From Rhodospirillales bacterium URHD0017 (lineage in GTDB: Bacteria; Pseudomonadota; Alphaproteobacteria; Reyranellales; Reyranellaceae): a DNA stretch of 64,000 nt. Positions 16,806-24,674 of the stretch are shown one piece after another. Location: positions 1-64,000 of the forward strand of contig FODP01000022.1 of the NCBI GenBank assembly GCA_900110395.1. The letters run 5' to 3'. Position 1 is the stretch's first letter. The number at the start of each line of letters is the position of its first letter. A program made the position numbers and the translations under genes. The notes below the pieces were generated by a model. The model searched no databases, was not told where the DNA came from, and saw only the letters and a list, made by a program, of their open reading frames with translations.

Positions 16806-17201
16806 ATGATCAACGCTGCCCAAGTCGGATTCGGCGCCGCCGTCCTCGCCGGCGTGGTGCTGGCGATCATCGGCCATCCCGGGCCGAAGGATCTGCCGCC
16901 GCCTGCCGCGGCCGGCGCGCCAACCACGACAAACGCGCCGCAGACCTTCGTGCTGAAGTCGGTCTCGGTCGAACTGCCGACCAGCGACATCACTTTCCCC
17001 GGTGGCGCCGCCGCCGACGCGATCAACGCGAACTGCCTGTCCTGCCACTCGGCCAGCATGGTGCTGACCCAGCCCGACCTCTCCAAGGCGGCATGGGCGG
17101 CCGAGGTCGACAAGATGATCCATACCTTCAGAGCGCCGATCGACCAGGGCAACGCGACCGCGATCGTCGACTATCTATCGGCGACCAAAGGCGCGAAGTG
17201 A
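16806..17201 (+). CDS. sorB: Cytochrome c subunit of sulfite dehydrogenase (SorB type)
   Basis: A 131-residue protein with an N-terminal membrane or signal helix (VGFGAAVLAGVVLAIIG), a Pro/Ala/Thr linker and one haem c site, CLSCHS (Cys77, Cys80, His81). A later Met should be the sixth ligand. It follows sorA by seven bases and is its expected electron acceptor in the periplasm. Its own N-terminal helix may keep it tethered to the membrane, since no clear signal-peptidase site follows immediately. Cytochromes of this size are normal for SorB. Confidence 0.85.
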   Translation: MINAAQVGFGAAVLAGVVLAIIGHPGPKDLPPPAAAGAPTTTNAPQTFVLKSVSVELPTSDITFPGGAAADAINANCLSCHSASMVLTQPDLSKAAWAAEVDKMIHTFRAPIDQGNATAIVDYLSATKGAK

Positions 17202-17373
17202 TCGGTCGCCACGCGCCGCGCTGCCTCCGATCGATCACAGACGAAGTCCCAGGCTGATCACACCCCGCAGAGTTTGCCGCAGCCTAAGGTGACCTGACGC
17301 TTCATGCTGAGACGATTGTGGGAATCGTCGAGAGCAGGCATGCAGCCGGCTGTGGGACCGAAGGTGATGGATC

Positions 17374-18645
17374 ATGTCGCGCGACAGCGGGCGCGCCCGG
17401 AATGGAATGAAGTCGACGGCGGCAGCGCCGGAGGCGCCGGACGAGGCTGAGTCGAAGCTAGCAATACCCGATCGGCCGGCGCCGGCGCGATCGAAGATGC
17501 CGGCCATTCCGGTCGATCCCGACTTGCTGCGCTATCGCCACCGGCTGGACCGGCAGCTCGTGGCTTGGCGCAACAGCAAATCAGCAACCAGCCTCTCCAC
17601 CGCCCTCGCTATCGTCTCCGCTCCGGAGGCGCCGCGGCCTGAGTGGCGTGCCCCCCTGCTCTGGGTCGCGTCGATCGCCGCCTGTGCGGTCGCCGGGCTG
17701 GCCGGCTGGTGGGTGGCGAGCGCGCCGGCCGCTCGAATCGGGTTGGAGCTCGCCGATACCAGGCAGGCCCTGCAACAGGAACAGGACAGGGTCCAAAAGC
17801 TCAGTGCGGCGTTGGCTGCTACATCGCGTGAGCTCGGCGACCGGGCCGCGGCGCTAGCCGACAAGGCGGCGGCCCAGGATCAGGAACGGGAGGCGCTGCA
17901 ACTGGCGTTGCAGCAATCCGAAGCGGCAGCCGCCAACGCGACGCAGTCGTTCGCTCGGGAACGCGATGCCCTGCAACAGGCGCGGCAGCAATCCGAAGCG
18001 GCGGCCGCCAACGCCGCGCAGTCGCTCGCTCGGGAACGCGATGCCTTGCAACAGGCGCGGCGGCAATCCGAAGCGGCGGCGGCCAACGCCGCGCAGTCGC
18101 TCGCTCGGGAACGCGATGCCTTGCAACAGGCGCGGCGGCAATCCGAAACGGCGGCCGACGCGGCGCAATCGTTCGCTCAGGAACGCGATGCCTTGCAACA
18201 GGCGCGGCAGCAATCGGAGGCGGCGGCAGCCGGCTATGCGCAGTCGCTGGCTCAGGAGCGCGACCGAAACCAGGAGCTCGAGCGACAGGTCGCCACCGGG
18301 CGCAACGCCGTGCCGGAACCTGTCCCGCCCGCAGCCGAAGCGACGAGCGACAAACCGCCGGCGGAGAAGGCCGATTCCGACGTGATGCGCCTCCTGTCCC
18401 GCGCCAACCTGCTGGTCGCCCAGGGCGATATTGGCGCAGCGCGTGTGGTGCTGGAACATGCGGCCGGGTTCGGCAGCGCGCCGGCGCTGTTCGCGCTTGC
18501 CGAGACATTCGACCCCGCCGTCCTGACGGCATGGGGAACTCTGGGCACGCAAGGCGACACGGCGCGGGCCGGAGATCTCTACGCCAAGGCCTTGGCCGGC
18601 GGCGTCGCGGCGGCGAAGGATCGATTGGCGGGCTTACGACGATAG
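17374..18645 (+). CDS. Membrane-anchored coiled-coil protein with 25-residue repeats
   Basis: A 423-residue protein with three parts. The cytoplasmic N-terminus (about 90 residues, Pro/Ala-rich) is followed by one membrane helix (WVASIAACAVAGLAGWWVA) near residues 97-115. An Ala/Gln/Glu-rich coiled coil spans ~120-305 and contains four 25-residue repeats of the pattern ARERDALQQARQQSEAAAA. The C-terminal ~70 residues (LLSRANLLVAQGDIGAARVVL, GDTARAGDLYAKALAGG) look like Sel1/TPR-type helices. It is the first gene of an apparent operon with the TAXI, VasI-like and DsrE-like genes. No known family is recognised; a periplasmic scaffold is inferred. Confidence 0.65.
   Translation: MSRDSGRARNGMKSTAAAPEAPDEAESKLAIPDRPAPARSKMPAIPVDPDLLRYRHRLDRQLVAWRNSKSATSLSTALAIVSAPEAPRPEWRAPLLWVASIAACAVAGLAGWWVASAPAARIGLELADTRQALQQEQDRVQKLSAALAATSRELGDRAAALADKAAAQDQEREALQLALQQSEAAAANATQSFARERDALQQARQQSEAAAANAAQSLARERDALQQARRQSEAAAANAAQSLARERDALQQARRQSETAADAAQSFAQERDALQQARQQSEAAAAGYAQSLAQERDRNQELERQVATGRNAVPEPVPPAAEATSDKPPAEKADSDVMRLLSRANLLVAQGDIGAARVVLEHAAGFGSAPALFALAETFDPAVLTAWGTLGTQGDTARAGDLYAKALAGGVAAAKDRLAGLRR
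17950..18246 (+). repeat. 75-bp in-frame tandem repeats (four units)
   Basis: Units begin at 17950, 18025, 18100 and 18172; the third is 72 bp. A degenerate half-unit precedes them. Units two and three are almost identical at the DNA level, showing recent duplication. They encode 25-residue coiled-coil repeats. Confidence 0.85.
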
Positions 18646-18660
18646 AGGACGAGTCTGCAG

Positions 18661-18665
18661 GGAGG
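18661..18665 (+). promoter_or_regulatory. Ribosome-binding site fixing the TAXI gene start
   Basis: GGAGG lies eight bases before the ATG at 18674. It supports translation starting in the frame that encodes the signal peptide, not in the frame that encodes the mature protein. Confidence 0.8.
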
Positions 18666-18673
18666 ATTGAACA

Positions 18674-19752
18674 ATGATTACCTTGTCCGGCGCACGTCTC
18701 CTGGGCGTGCTGGGACTTTCGGCAGCAGTCGCGCTGGCGCTGCTGCCGCACCTGGCGATGGCGCAGCCGCGCGAGCAGGCCGCGGTGGCGCCCCGCCAGG
18801 ACCAATCGGCGACGACGCGCCAGGATCCATGGCGCGTCCGCTGAACTTCGGCGCCCAGCAGGAGAAGATCAACGCCTGGACCGTCGGGCTGGCAGCCGGC
18901 CTGATCGAAGGGGCGCCGATCAGACTCGCCTCGGAGATGGCGCGCGTGGTCGATGACGGCGAGAACCTGCATGTCCTGCCCATCGTCACGCGCGGGCCGA
19001 CCGAGAATCTGAACTCCCTGCTCTACCTGCGGGGCGTCGATCTCGCGATCATCAACTCCGATTCGCTGGAGGAATACCGCATCCAGCTTCCCGAGATCCG
19101 CCAGCACGTCACCTACCTGCTGAACCTGTTCCCATCGGAGTTGCACATCTTCGTGCGGCCCGAGATCCAGAGCCTCAATGACCTCGCCGGCAAGAAGGTG
19201 AACTTCAACACGCTGGGCACGGCGGCCGCCTATTCCGGTCCATTGCTGTTCAGCCGGCTCGGCGTCGACATCGACAAGACCTTCATCCCGCATCCGCTGG
19301 CGCTGCAGCAGATGAAGAAGGGCGAGAACGACATGGCGGCGGTGGTCTTCATCACCTCCAAGCCGGTCGACGCCTTCCTGCGCGGGCAATGGGCGCCCGG
19401 CTTCAAGTTCCTGCCGGTGACCTACGATGCAAAGTTCGAGGACTATTACCTGCCGGCAACGCTGGAAGCGGCCGACTATCCCGGCCTGATCAAGGCCGGC
19501 GAGCGCATCCCCACCGTGTCGGTGTCGACGGCGCTGGTCTCCTACAACTGGCCGGGCGGCTCCAACCGCTATCAGCGGGTCGCCCGTTTCAGCGACCATC
19601 TGTTCAACCGCATCGACAAGCTGCAGGTCGCGGGTTTCGACCCCAAATGGAAAACGATCAACCTGGGCGCTACGGTGCCCGGCCTCGCGCGCTTCCCGGC
19701 GACCCAGGAGTGGCTCGACCGGCAGCAGCGCAAGACGGTGGAAAAGCGATGA
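18674..19752 (+). pseudogene. TAXI-family TRAP solute-binding protein, frameshifted after signal peptide
   Basis: From the ATG at 18674 with a strong GGAGG site, the frame encodes a textbook signal peptide (LLGVLGLSAAVALALLPHLAMAQ) but stops at 18842. The mature TAXI domain lies in the next frame and stays open to 19752: NAWTVGLAAGLIEG, LPIVTRGPTENLNSLLYLRGVD, SLNDLAGKKVNFNT and a C-terminal DPKWKTINL. A one-base loss or two-base gain between about 18740 and 18850 would join them. TAXI proteins bind small acids such as glutamate for TRAP transporters; no DctM/DctQ-type permease is nearby. It is a pseudogene, an error, or a cytoplasmic product from an internal start (ATG 18829). Confidence 0.8.
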
Positions 19753-20459
19753 GGACCGCGGCGCTCTGCGGTGCGGTGGTCGCGCTCGCAAGCGCCGCCG
19801 CACTGGCGCAAAACGGCAGCGAAGCGCTCAGCACCTGTTCGCTGCCCTCCTATGTCGAGCGGATGCGTTGCCTGGAGAAGCTTTCCGGCGACGCCCCATC
19901 ACCGCTGCCGCCACAAGTGGCGGCGACGCCGGCGCCACCGCCCACTCCCGAGCCCACAGCCGCACCTATCCCGGCACCTGCCCCGCCTCGTGCCGCCAAA
20001 CCTCCGGCCGCTCCGCCCGGCGCGGCGCCCGCGGCCGGCAAATGGATCGTCAGCGAGACGCGATCTCCCATCGACTATTCGCCGGTCGCCATCGCCACGG
20101 CCTCATCCAGCGCCCAACCCGATGGCGTCCTGCAGCTTTCGATCCAGTGCCGCGGCGGCCGCAGCGAGATGGTGATCCGCAGCGCGCCCCTGATGCGCCG
20201 CGTCGAGGACCATGTCGTGAGCTACCTGGTCAACGGCGCCTCACCGGTGACGGTTACCAGCGGGCTGTCGTCATCGGGCAGCGGCATCGCCCTGAAGGGC
20301 GATGTCGCGGGTTTCCTGAGGTCGCTGCCGGCAGAAGGCACCATCGCCTTCCGCCTCGCCGATCGGCAGGGCGAAACGCTCGAAGGACGATACGACCTCT
20401 CCGGCATCAAGACGCTGGTCGCCCGGCTGGCCGGTCCCTGCAAATGGCCCCGCAACTGA
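19749..20459 (+). CDS. VasI/TagO-like exported protein
   Basis: A 236-residue protein overlapping the TAXI stop by ATGA. It has a signal peptide (MRTAALCGAVVALASAAALAQ), a short Cys-containing segment (STCSLPSYVERMRCLEKL), a long Pro/Ala linker (about residues 55-98) and a C-terminal domain beginning GKWIVSETRSPIDYSPVAIA with the Cys strand LQLSIQCRGGRSEMVI. This resembles the VasI/TagO proteins associated with type VI secretion. No other type VI genes are present, so the module is probably used in a different periplasmic role here. It sits in the operon with the coiled-coil and TAXI genes. Confidence 0.7.
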   Translation: MRTAALCGAVVALASAAALAQNGSEALSTCSLPSYVERMRCLEKLSGDAPSPLPPQVAATPAPPPTPEPTAAPIPAPAPPRAAKPPAAPPGAAPAAGKWIVSETRSPIDYSPVAIATASSSAQPDGVLQLSIQCRGGRSEMVIRSAPLMRRVEDHVVSYLVNGASPVTVTSGLSSSGSGIALKGDVAGFLRSLPAEGTIAFRLADRQGETLEGRYDLSGIKTLVARLAGPCKWPRN

Positions 20460-20469
20460 GGAGTACACG

Positions 20470-20961
20470 ATGACGAAGTTCGATCAGGCGATGCATCTTG
20501 CCGCTGTATGCGTGGCGCTGCTCATTCTTGCCCCGCCGGCAATGGCGCAGAGCCGGGAGCTCGCGGCGCGACCGCCGGCCGCGGCGTCCAAGACGGCGCA
20601 TCAGTTGGTGCTGCAGGTCAACAGCAACGAGTCGGCGACGATGACGCTGGCGCTCAACAACGCGACCAATGTCGATCAGTACTACAAGGAGCGCGGCGAG
20701 AAGATCGAGATCGAGATCGTCACGTTCGGACCCGGCCTGCACATGCTGCGGGACGATACCTCGCCGGTGAAGGACCGGATCAAGGCGATTGCCGAGAAGA
20801 GTCCGGCGATCTCGTTCAAGGCCTGCGGCAACACCCAGGAGAACATGGGCAAGGCCGAGAACAAGGCGATTCCGCTGGTGGCTCAGGCCACCGTGGTGAA
20901 GTCGGGTGTGGTGCGGCTCATGGAACTGCAGGAACGTGGCTGGACCTACATCCGGCCCTAG
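20470..20961 (+). CDS. Exported DsrE-like protein
   Basis: A 163-residue protein with a Sec signal (MHLAAVCVALLILAPPAMAQ) and good ribosome-binding site GAGGAG. The mature part is a DsrE/YchN-like alpha/beta domain: HQLVLQVNSNESATMTLALNNA, EIEIVTFGPGLHMLRDDTSP, then a helix and ISFKACGNTQENMGKA, in which the Cys corresponds to the sulfur-carrying cysteine of some DsrE proteins. The terminal GWTYIRP is typical. It follows the VasI-like gene by ten bases. Exported DsrE-like proteins are common in proteobacteria; sulfur transfer in the periplasm is possible but unproven. Confidence 0.8.
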   Translation: MTKFDQAMHLAAVCVALLILAPPAMAQSRELAARPPAAASKTAHQLVLQVNSNESATMTLALNNATNVDQYYKERGEKIEIEIVTFGPGLHMLRDDTSPVKDRIKAIAEKSPAISFKACGNTQENMGKAENKAIPLVAQATVVKSGVVRLMELQERGWTYIRP

Positions 20962-21053
20962 GAGCGGCCGTCAGGCGCTCGGTGGACATCAGCGGGCGCC
21001 ATGCCGAGCGTGGCGAAGACATGTTACACCGAACCTCCAAGGAGGTTCCCGCC

Positions 21054-21461
21054 ATGGCGCTCACCGTCGATGCCATCGACCATCTCGTCATCAACGTGCG
21101 CGATGTCGAGGCGGCCGCAGCCTGGTACCAGCGCGTGCTCGGCATGACTCGCGAGGATTTCGATCCCGGGCCGGGCAAGGTCCGTCGCACATCGGTGAAG
21201 TTCGGCCAGCAGAAGATCAACCTCAGGCCCCTGTCGGCCAGTAAGGAGGAGTGGTTCACCGCCGACCACGAGAAGGCAGGCAGCGACGACCTCTGCTTCC
21301 TGACCAGCGCTTCACCGCGGGCGGTGGCCGATCATCTGCGCGGCTGCGGCGTGGCGGTCATCGAAGGGCCGTCCGACAAGCGCGGCGCCCAGGGCACGAT
21401 CGTCTCGGTCTATTGCCGCGATCCCGATGGCAGCCTGATCGAGATCTCCTCCTACAAATAA
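21054..21461 (+). CDS. VOC family (glyoxalase-like) protein
   Basis: A 135-residue cytoplasmic protein from the ATG at 21054 behind GGAGG. It contains two beta-alpha-beta-beta-beta modules: IDHLVINVRDVEAAAAWYQRVLG with the first metal His, and DDLCFLTSASPRAVADHLRGCGV followed by SVYCRDPDGSLIEISSY with the terminal Glu. This is the vicinal oxygen chelate fold of glyoxalase I, fosfomycin resistance proteins and extradiol dioxygenases. The sequence is closest in style to small glyoxalase/lyase proteins of unassigned substrate. It has its own ribosome-binding site and is separated by 92 bases from the DsrE-like gene. Confidence 0.88.
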   Translation: MALTVDAIDHLVINVRDVEAAAAWYQRVLGMTREDFDPGPGKVRRTSVKFGQQKINLRPLSASKEEWFTADHEKAGSDDLCFLTSASPRAVADHLRGCGVAVIEGPSDKRGAQGTIVSVYCRDPDGSLIEISSYK

Positions 21462-21742
21462 CCGGCGCAACTCGGCGGGCCGGCTCGGTGTTGCTGCACC
21501 CGACCAGGCGCATGGTCCGCCAGCTGCCGGCCATCCGACGCCAGCGACCAGGCCGGACGATCGCGGTCGACCGGTGCAGGCGCCGTCGAGCACCAGCAGC
21601 CAGCAATGACGGCGAGACGTGCGATCGTCGCACGCTGCGCGAAGAACAGCGCGATCTTCGCTACCACGGGTAGGGGAAGCGACACCCGCGCTGTGGAACG
21701 ATCCTTTTCGCCATCGCCGCAGCGCGTCGTATAAGAGAGGCG

Positions 21743-22158
21743 ATGCTGAGTGACGCCGTCGATCACCCTCTTGCGTTGTCCTTCGATCAGACCAACAAGG
21801 TCCTGTGGCGTCCTTCTCCGGCATCTTCACCAAGCAGACAACCATCGACTTGGACACGGCGGCCCGCGCCCTGGCGGCGCTTCACGGGCCGTTCGCGGTG
21901 ATTCTCGATTTCACCAAGGTCACGGAGCTTGCCCTGCAACTGCGAGACTGGCCGCAATTCGCGACCAACCGGCGAGCGATCCGCGGCACCCGGCGCATCA
22001 TGGCGGCGCCGCCGATCGACACCTTCGTGCCCTTGCGCCTGCATGGCCCCCATCAGGGCCGAGCCGGTGAAGACACCGACGTGGTGGCGACGCGAGCGGA
22101 GGCTTTCAGGCAGTTGGGATTGAGGTCGCCGGCCTTCGAGCCGGTCGCGCCACTCTAA
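21743..22158 (+). pseudogene. STAS/SpoIIAA-like protein, one-base frameshift
   Basis: The ATG at 21743 follows AGAGG and reads MLSDAVDHPLALSFDQTNKVL. At about 21805 the frame should move: inserting one G (CTG GTG GCG) continues as VASFSGIFTKQTTIDLDTAA and on to the stop at 22158. The corrected product is 138 residues, exactly the length of the STAS-like protein at 13942, with the same strand-helix opening. Without correction, only a product from GTG 21805 remains, missing its first strands. Function is unknown. It may be a pseudogene or the base may be missing from the assembly. Confidence 0.65.
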
Positions 22159-22565
22159 CGGGCGCGGCGCGCCAGGAGGCCGCGGACCGCCCAGCGGACG
22201 ACCCACCACGCGACCAGCATGAGCAGAGGGCCGCTCAGCAGCACCATCGCCAGGCCCAGCACCATGCTGCCGTTCGGCCAGTCGACATGGGCCGGCGCCT
22301 CGCACCAGGGGGCAAACCAGAAAGCGCAGGCAAGCTGGAGATTGTAGAGCCAGTAGCCCGCCCACATCAGCGAGGCGAGCAGCCACAATCGCACCAGGCC
22401 GCGCCGCCAGTTCCAATGCAGCGGATTCCACCACGGGATGATCGCGTAGCCCTGCTGGCCCGGCCAGAAGCCATCGGTGGCTACCGGCTGACGCATGGCG
22501 CGCCCGCCCCGCGGGGCCTGTGGGCCCGTCTTTGCCTTGCGTCTCGCCGTCTGCCGACCTGCCAC
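22155..22565 (-). CDS. Small membrane protein, unrecognised
   Basis: 136 residues from GTG 22565 (AGAGGA upstream), or 113 from the ATG at 22496. The N-terminus is basic, followed by WPGQQGYAIIPWWNPLHWNWRRG and two membrane helices (LVRLWLLASLMWAGYWLY and MVLGLAMVLLSGPLLMLVAWWVV). It is strikingly rich in tryptophan (more than ten). Its stop overlaps the end of the convergent STAS-like gene by four bases. No family is recognised. Confidence 0.6.
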   Translation of the reverse strand: MAGRQTARRKAKTGPQAPRGGRAMRQPVATDGFWPGQQGYAIIPWWNPLHWNWRRGLVRLWLLASLMWAGYWLYNLQLACAFWFAPWCEAPAHVDWPNGSMVLGLAMVLLSGPLLMLVAWWVVRWAVRGLLARRAR

Positions 22566-22651
22566 CTCGACCAGTCCTCTTTCTGCCCTCGCTCCGCCCC
22601 CACTCCCTTATACCTTGAGTGGGGTGTCGCGATGAAGGAGTCGCTTGGTCG

Positions 22652-24589
22652 CTATTGGCCGGAGAACAATTGTTGCGTGGCGGCCCCGCAGGCCACGTCC
22701 TTGGCCGTGCCGATCACCGGGGTGGGGATCGGGAAGATGCGGCCGAGCGAGACATGCGGCTGGCGCAGCTTCCCTTGCACGACCACTGCGCCATGCAGGT
22801 CCAAAAGGTCGAATTGCTTGGCGTCGGCGTCGATCTCGGCCTTGACCGCCTGGGTGATCAGCGAGGCCTGGCCCTGCACGTGCAGGACCGACTTCTGGGT
22901 GTCGAGCAGGGTGCGGTCGAAGGTGACGGTGCCGTGGTTGAGGTTCAGCCGCCCGATGGCGCACTTGATGGGAATGCGGTTGTCGCCGGTGACGTAGAGG
23001 ATCAGTGCGTCAAAAATCTGCAATCCGGCGAGGCTCACCATCAGGCTGGAGACCGACCCGCCGCCCAGCGCCGCTGCGACATGGCCATCGGCCGTGCCCA
23101 TGACCTGGGCGAGCGAGCGCCCGGTGCCGGCCAGCACGACGCGGCCCTGCACCTTGCCGTAGGTCGCGTCGAAGTAGCGCGAATTGCGGAAGAAGTTGCG
23201 CAGTTCGATGTCGCTTGCCACCAGGCTGGTGCGCACCTTGGGCGTGTCGGTCCTGGCGTCGACCACCAGCTCGCCTGCGATCTTGCCGGCGCCCGCACTC
23301 TGGCCGTCGCCCAGCAGGATCAGGGTGAGCGGCTTGGCCGTCGCCACGCCGTCCTGCACCACGACACGGAACGACAGGGCCTGCACCGGCAGGTAGCTCG
23401 GCGCGATCACGCGCCTGGCGTCGAGCGTGACGTCCATGTTCATCGCCCGGAGCTTCTCGACCTTGAGGGGCAGGTTGGGGAAGAGATCGCCGGTGGCCTC
23501 GAGCTGCTGCTGCGTCTGGCGCTGCTGAGGCGAGACGTTGCCGCCGGGCTTGTCGGGCGGCGCGCCGACCAGCGGCGCCAGGTCGGCGAAGACCAGCTTC
23601 TGCGAGACGAGCTTGGCCGTGAGATGACCGGGCTTGCGCCGCGTGTCGACCAGCACGTCGCCGGTGAGGTCGCTGTCGCCGACATGCCACTTGCTCTGGA
23701 CGAATTTCCACACGCCCTCTTCGCGATGCAGCTTGCCGGTGATGTTGTACGGCGGCGTCGGCGGACCGGGGATGCCGAGCAGCGGATAGATGTCGGCGAG
23801 GTCGTGGCCCGATAGCGCGAGCTGGACGTCGGCGCCGGTCCACTGGAAGGGGTCCATCACCGTGCCCTTGGCCTTGAGCTTGGTGGCGCCGAAGCTGACA
23901 TCGAGATCGAGCGGATAGGGCTGCTCGGTGTCGCGCAACATGATCAGCGAGCCGCCGACGAAGCGAATGGTGAGCGGCTGGCCTTCGAGCTTGCCCTTGA
24001 GTTCCAGCTTGGCCTGCGCAGGGTCGCCGCCCGTGCCGGTCGCGGTCGAGACCGTGCCGTCGAGCTCGAGCTTCCGCTTGGGATCGCGATAGGTGAGCTT
24101 GCCTTCGGTGACCTCCAGCCGGCCGATCACCGGCGTTTCGAAACGGTTGTCGGGCTCGACCGCCTGCTTGGCAACCGCGGCGGCGGGCGGCGCCTCCCCC
24201 AGATCCCAGTTGAGCTGGTCGCGATCGCCCTTTTCGACCACCATTTCGGGTTTGCGCAGAACCAGGCTGGGCAGAACCAAGTCGCCCTTGAGCAACGGCC
24301 ACGGGCGGATCTCGAAATCGAGCCGCTCGGCCTTGAGCATGTAGGGTTCCTTCGCCCATTTGGCGTTGGCGAATTCAACCCCGCTCATATGGACATGGGG
24401 CGTCCATCCCCAGTCGATCGAGATGTCGGAGATCGTGGTCTTGCGTCCCGACAGCGCGCTGGCATGGGTTTCGATCCGGCCGCGGAAGTCGTCCGACGTG
24501 ACATAAAAGTACACGGCCCCGATCGCGATACCGACCAGGGCAACGAGAACGCCGGCCGTCCAGGCCAGGATCCTGAGCATGCGGGCCAT
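22652..24589 (-). CDS. AsmA family protein
   Basis: A 645-residue inner-membrane-anchored periplasmic protein. One N-terminal helix (MLRILAWTAGVLVALVGIAIGAVYFYV) precedes the AsmA opening SDDFRGRIETHASALSGRKTTISDISIDWGW. The long beta-rich middle contains repeated LDLDVSFGATKLKAKGTV-type strands. The C-terminal part with SLMVSLAGLQIFDALILYV and CAIGRLNLNHGTVTFDRTLLDT is the conserved AsmA_2-like end. AsmA/TamB/YhdP proteins are thought to form hydrophobic grooves that move phospholipids to the outer membrane. It is divergent from the beta-helix gene, with 85 bases between starts. The ATG at 24589 is chosen so the membrane helix is at the N-terminus. Confidence 0.88.
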   Translation of the reverse strand: MARMLRILAWTAGVLVALVGIAIGAVYFYVTSDDFRGRIETHASALSGRKTTISDISIDWGWTPHVHMSGVEFANAKWAKEPYMLKAERLDFEIRPWPLLKGDLVLPSLVLRKPEMVVEKGDRDQLNWDLGEAPPAAAVAKQAVEPDNRFETPVIGRLEVTEGKLTYRDPKRKLELDGTVSTATGTGGDPAQAKLELKGKLEGQPLTIRFVGGSLIMLRDTEQPYPLDLDVSFGATKLKAKGTVMDPFQWTGADVQLALSGHDLADIYPLLGIPGPPTPPYNITGKLHREEGVWKFVQSKWHVGDSDLTGDVLVDTRRKPGHLTAKLVSQKLVFADLAPLVGAPPDKPGGNVSPQQRQTQQQLEATGDLFPNLPLKVEKLRAMNMDVTLDARRVIAPSYLPVQALSFRVVVQDGVATAKPLTLILLGDGQSAGAGKIAGELVVDARTDTPKVRTSLVASDIELRNFFRNSRYFDATYGKVQGRVVLAGTGRSLAQVMGTADGHVAAALGGGSVSSLMVSLAGLQIFDALILYVTGDNRIPIKCAIGRLNLNHGTVTFDRTLLDTQKSVLHVQGQASLITQAVKAEIDADAKQFDLLDLHGAVVVQGKLRQPHVSLGRIFPIPTPVIGTAKDVACGAATQQLFSGQ

Positions 24590-24674
24590 CCGCTGGGAAC
24601 GATCCGGGCGCCGGTTTGTTCCGGCCACAACTCGATCACTCGCCGGGACAGTCCCGCCCGGGACACTGTGGCTC

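Noticed and set aside
17950..18246. 75-bp repeats considered as a CRISPR array
   Set aside because: Head-to-tail coding repeats without spacers, inside a coiled-coil gene.
19749..20459. Evidence for a type VI secretion locus
   Set aside because: Only a VasI/TagO-like domain is present; no TssB/C, Hcp, VgrG, ClpV or TssM/K genes are in the window.
21462..21742. A hidden gene or RNA in the 281-base gap
   Set aside because: Short frames on both strands lack ribosome-binding sites and domains. No convincing structured RNA or repeat was seen.
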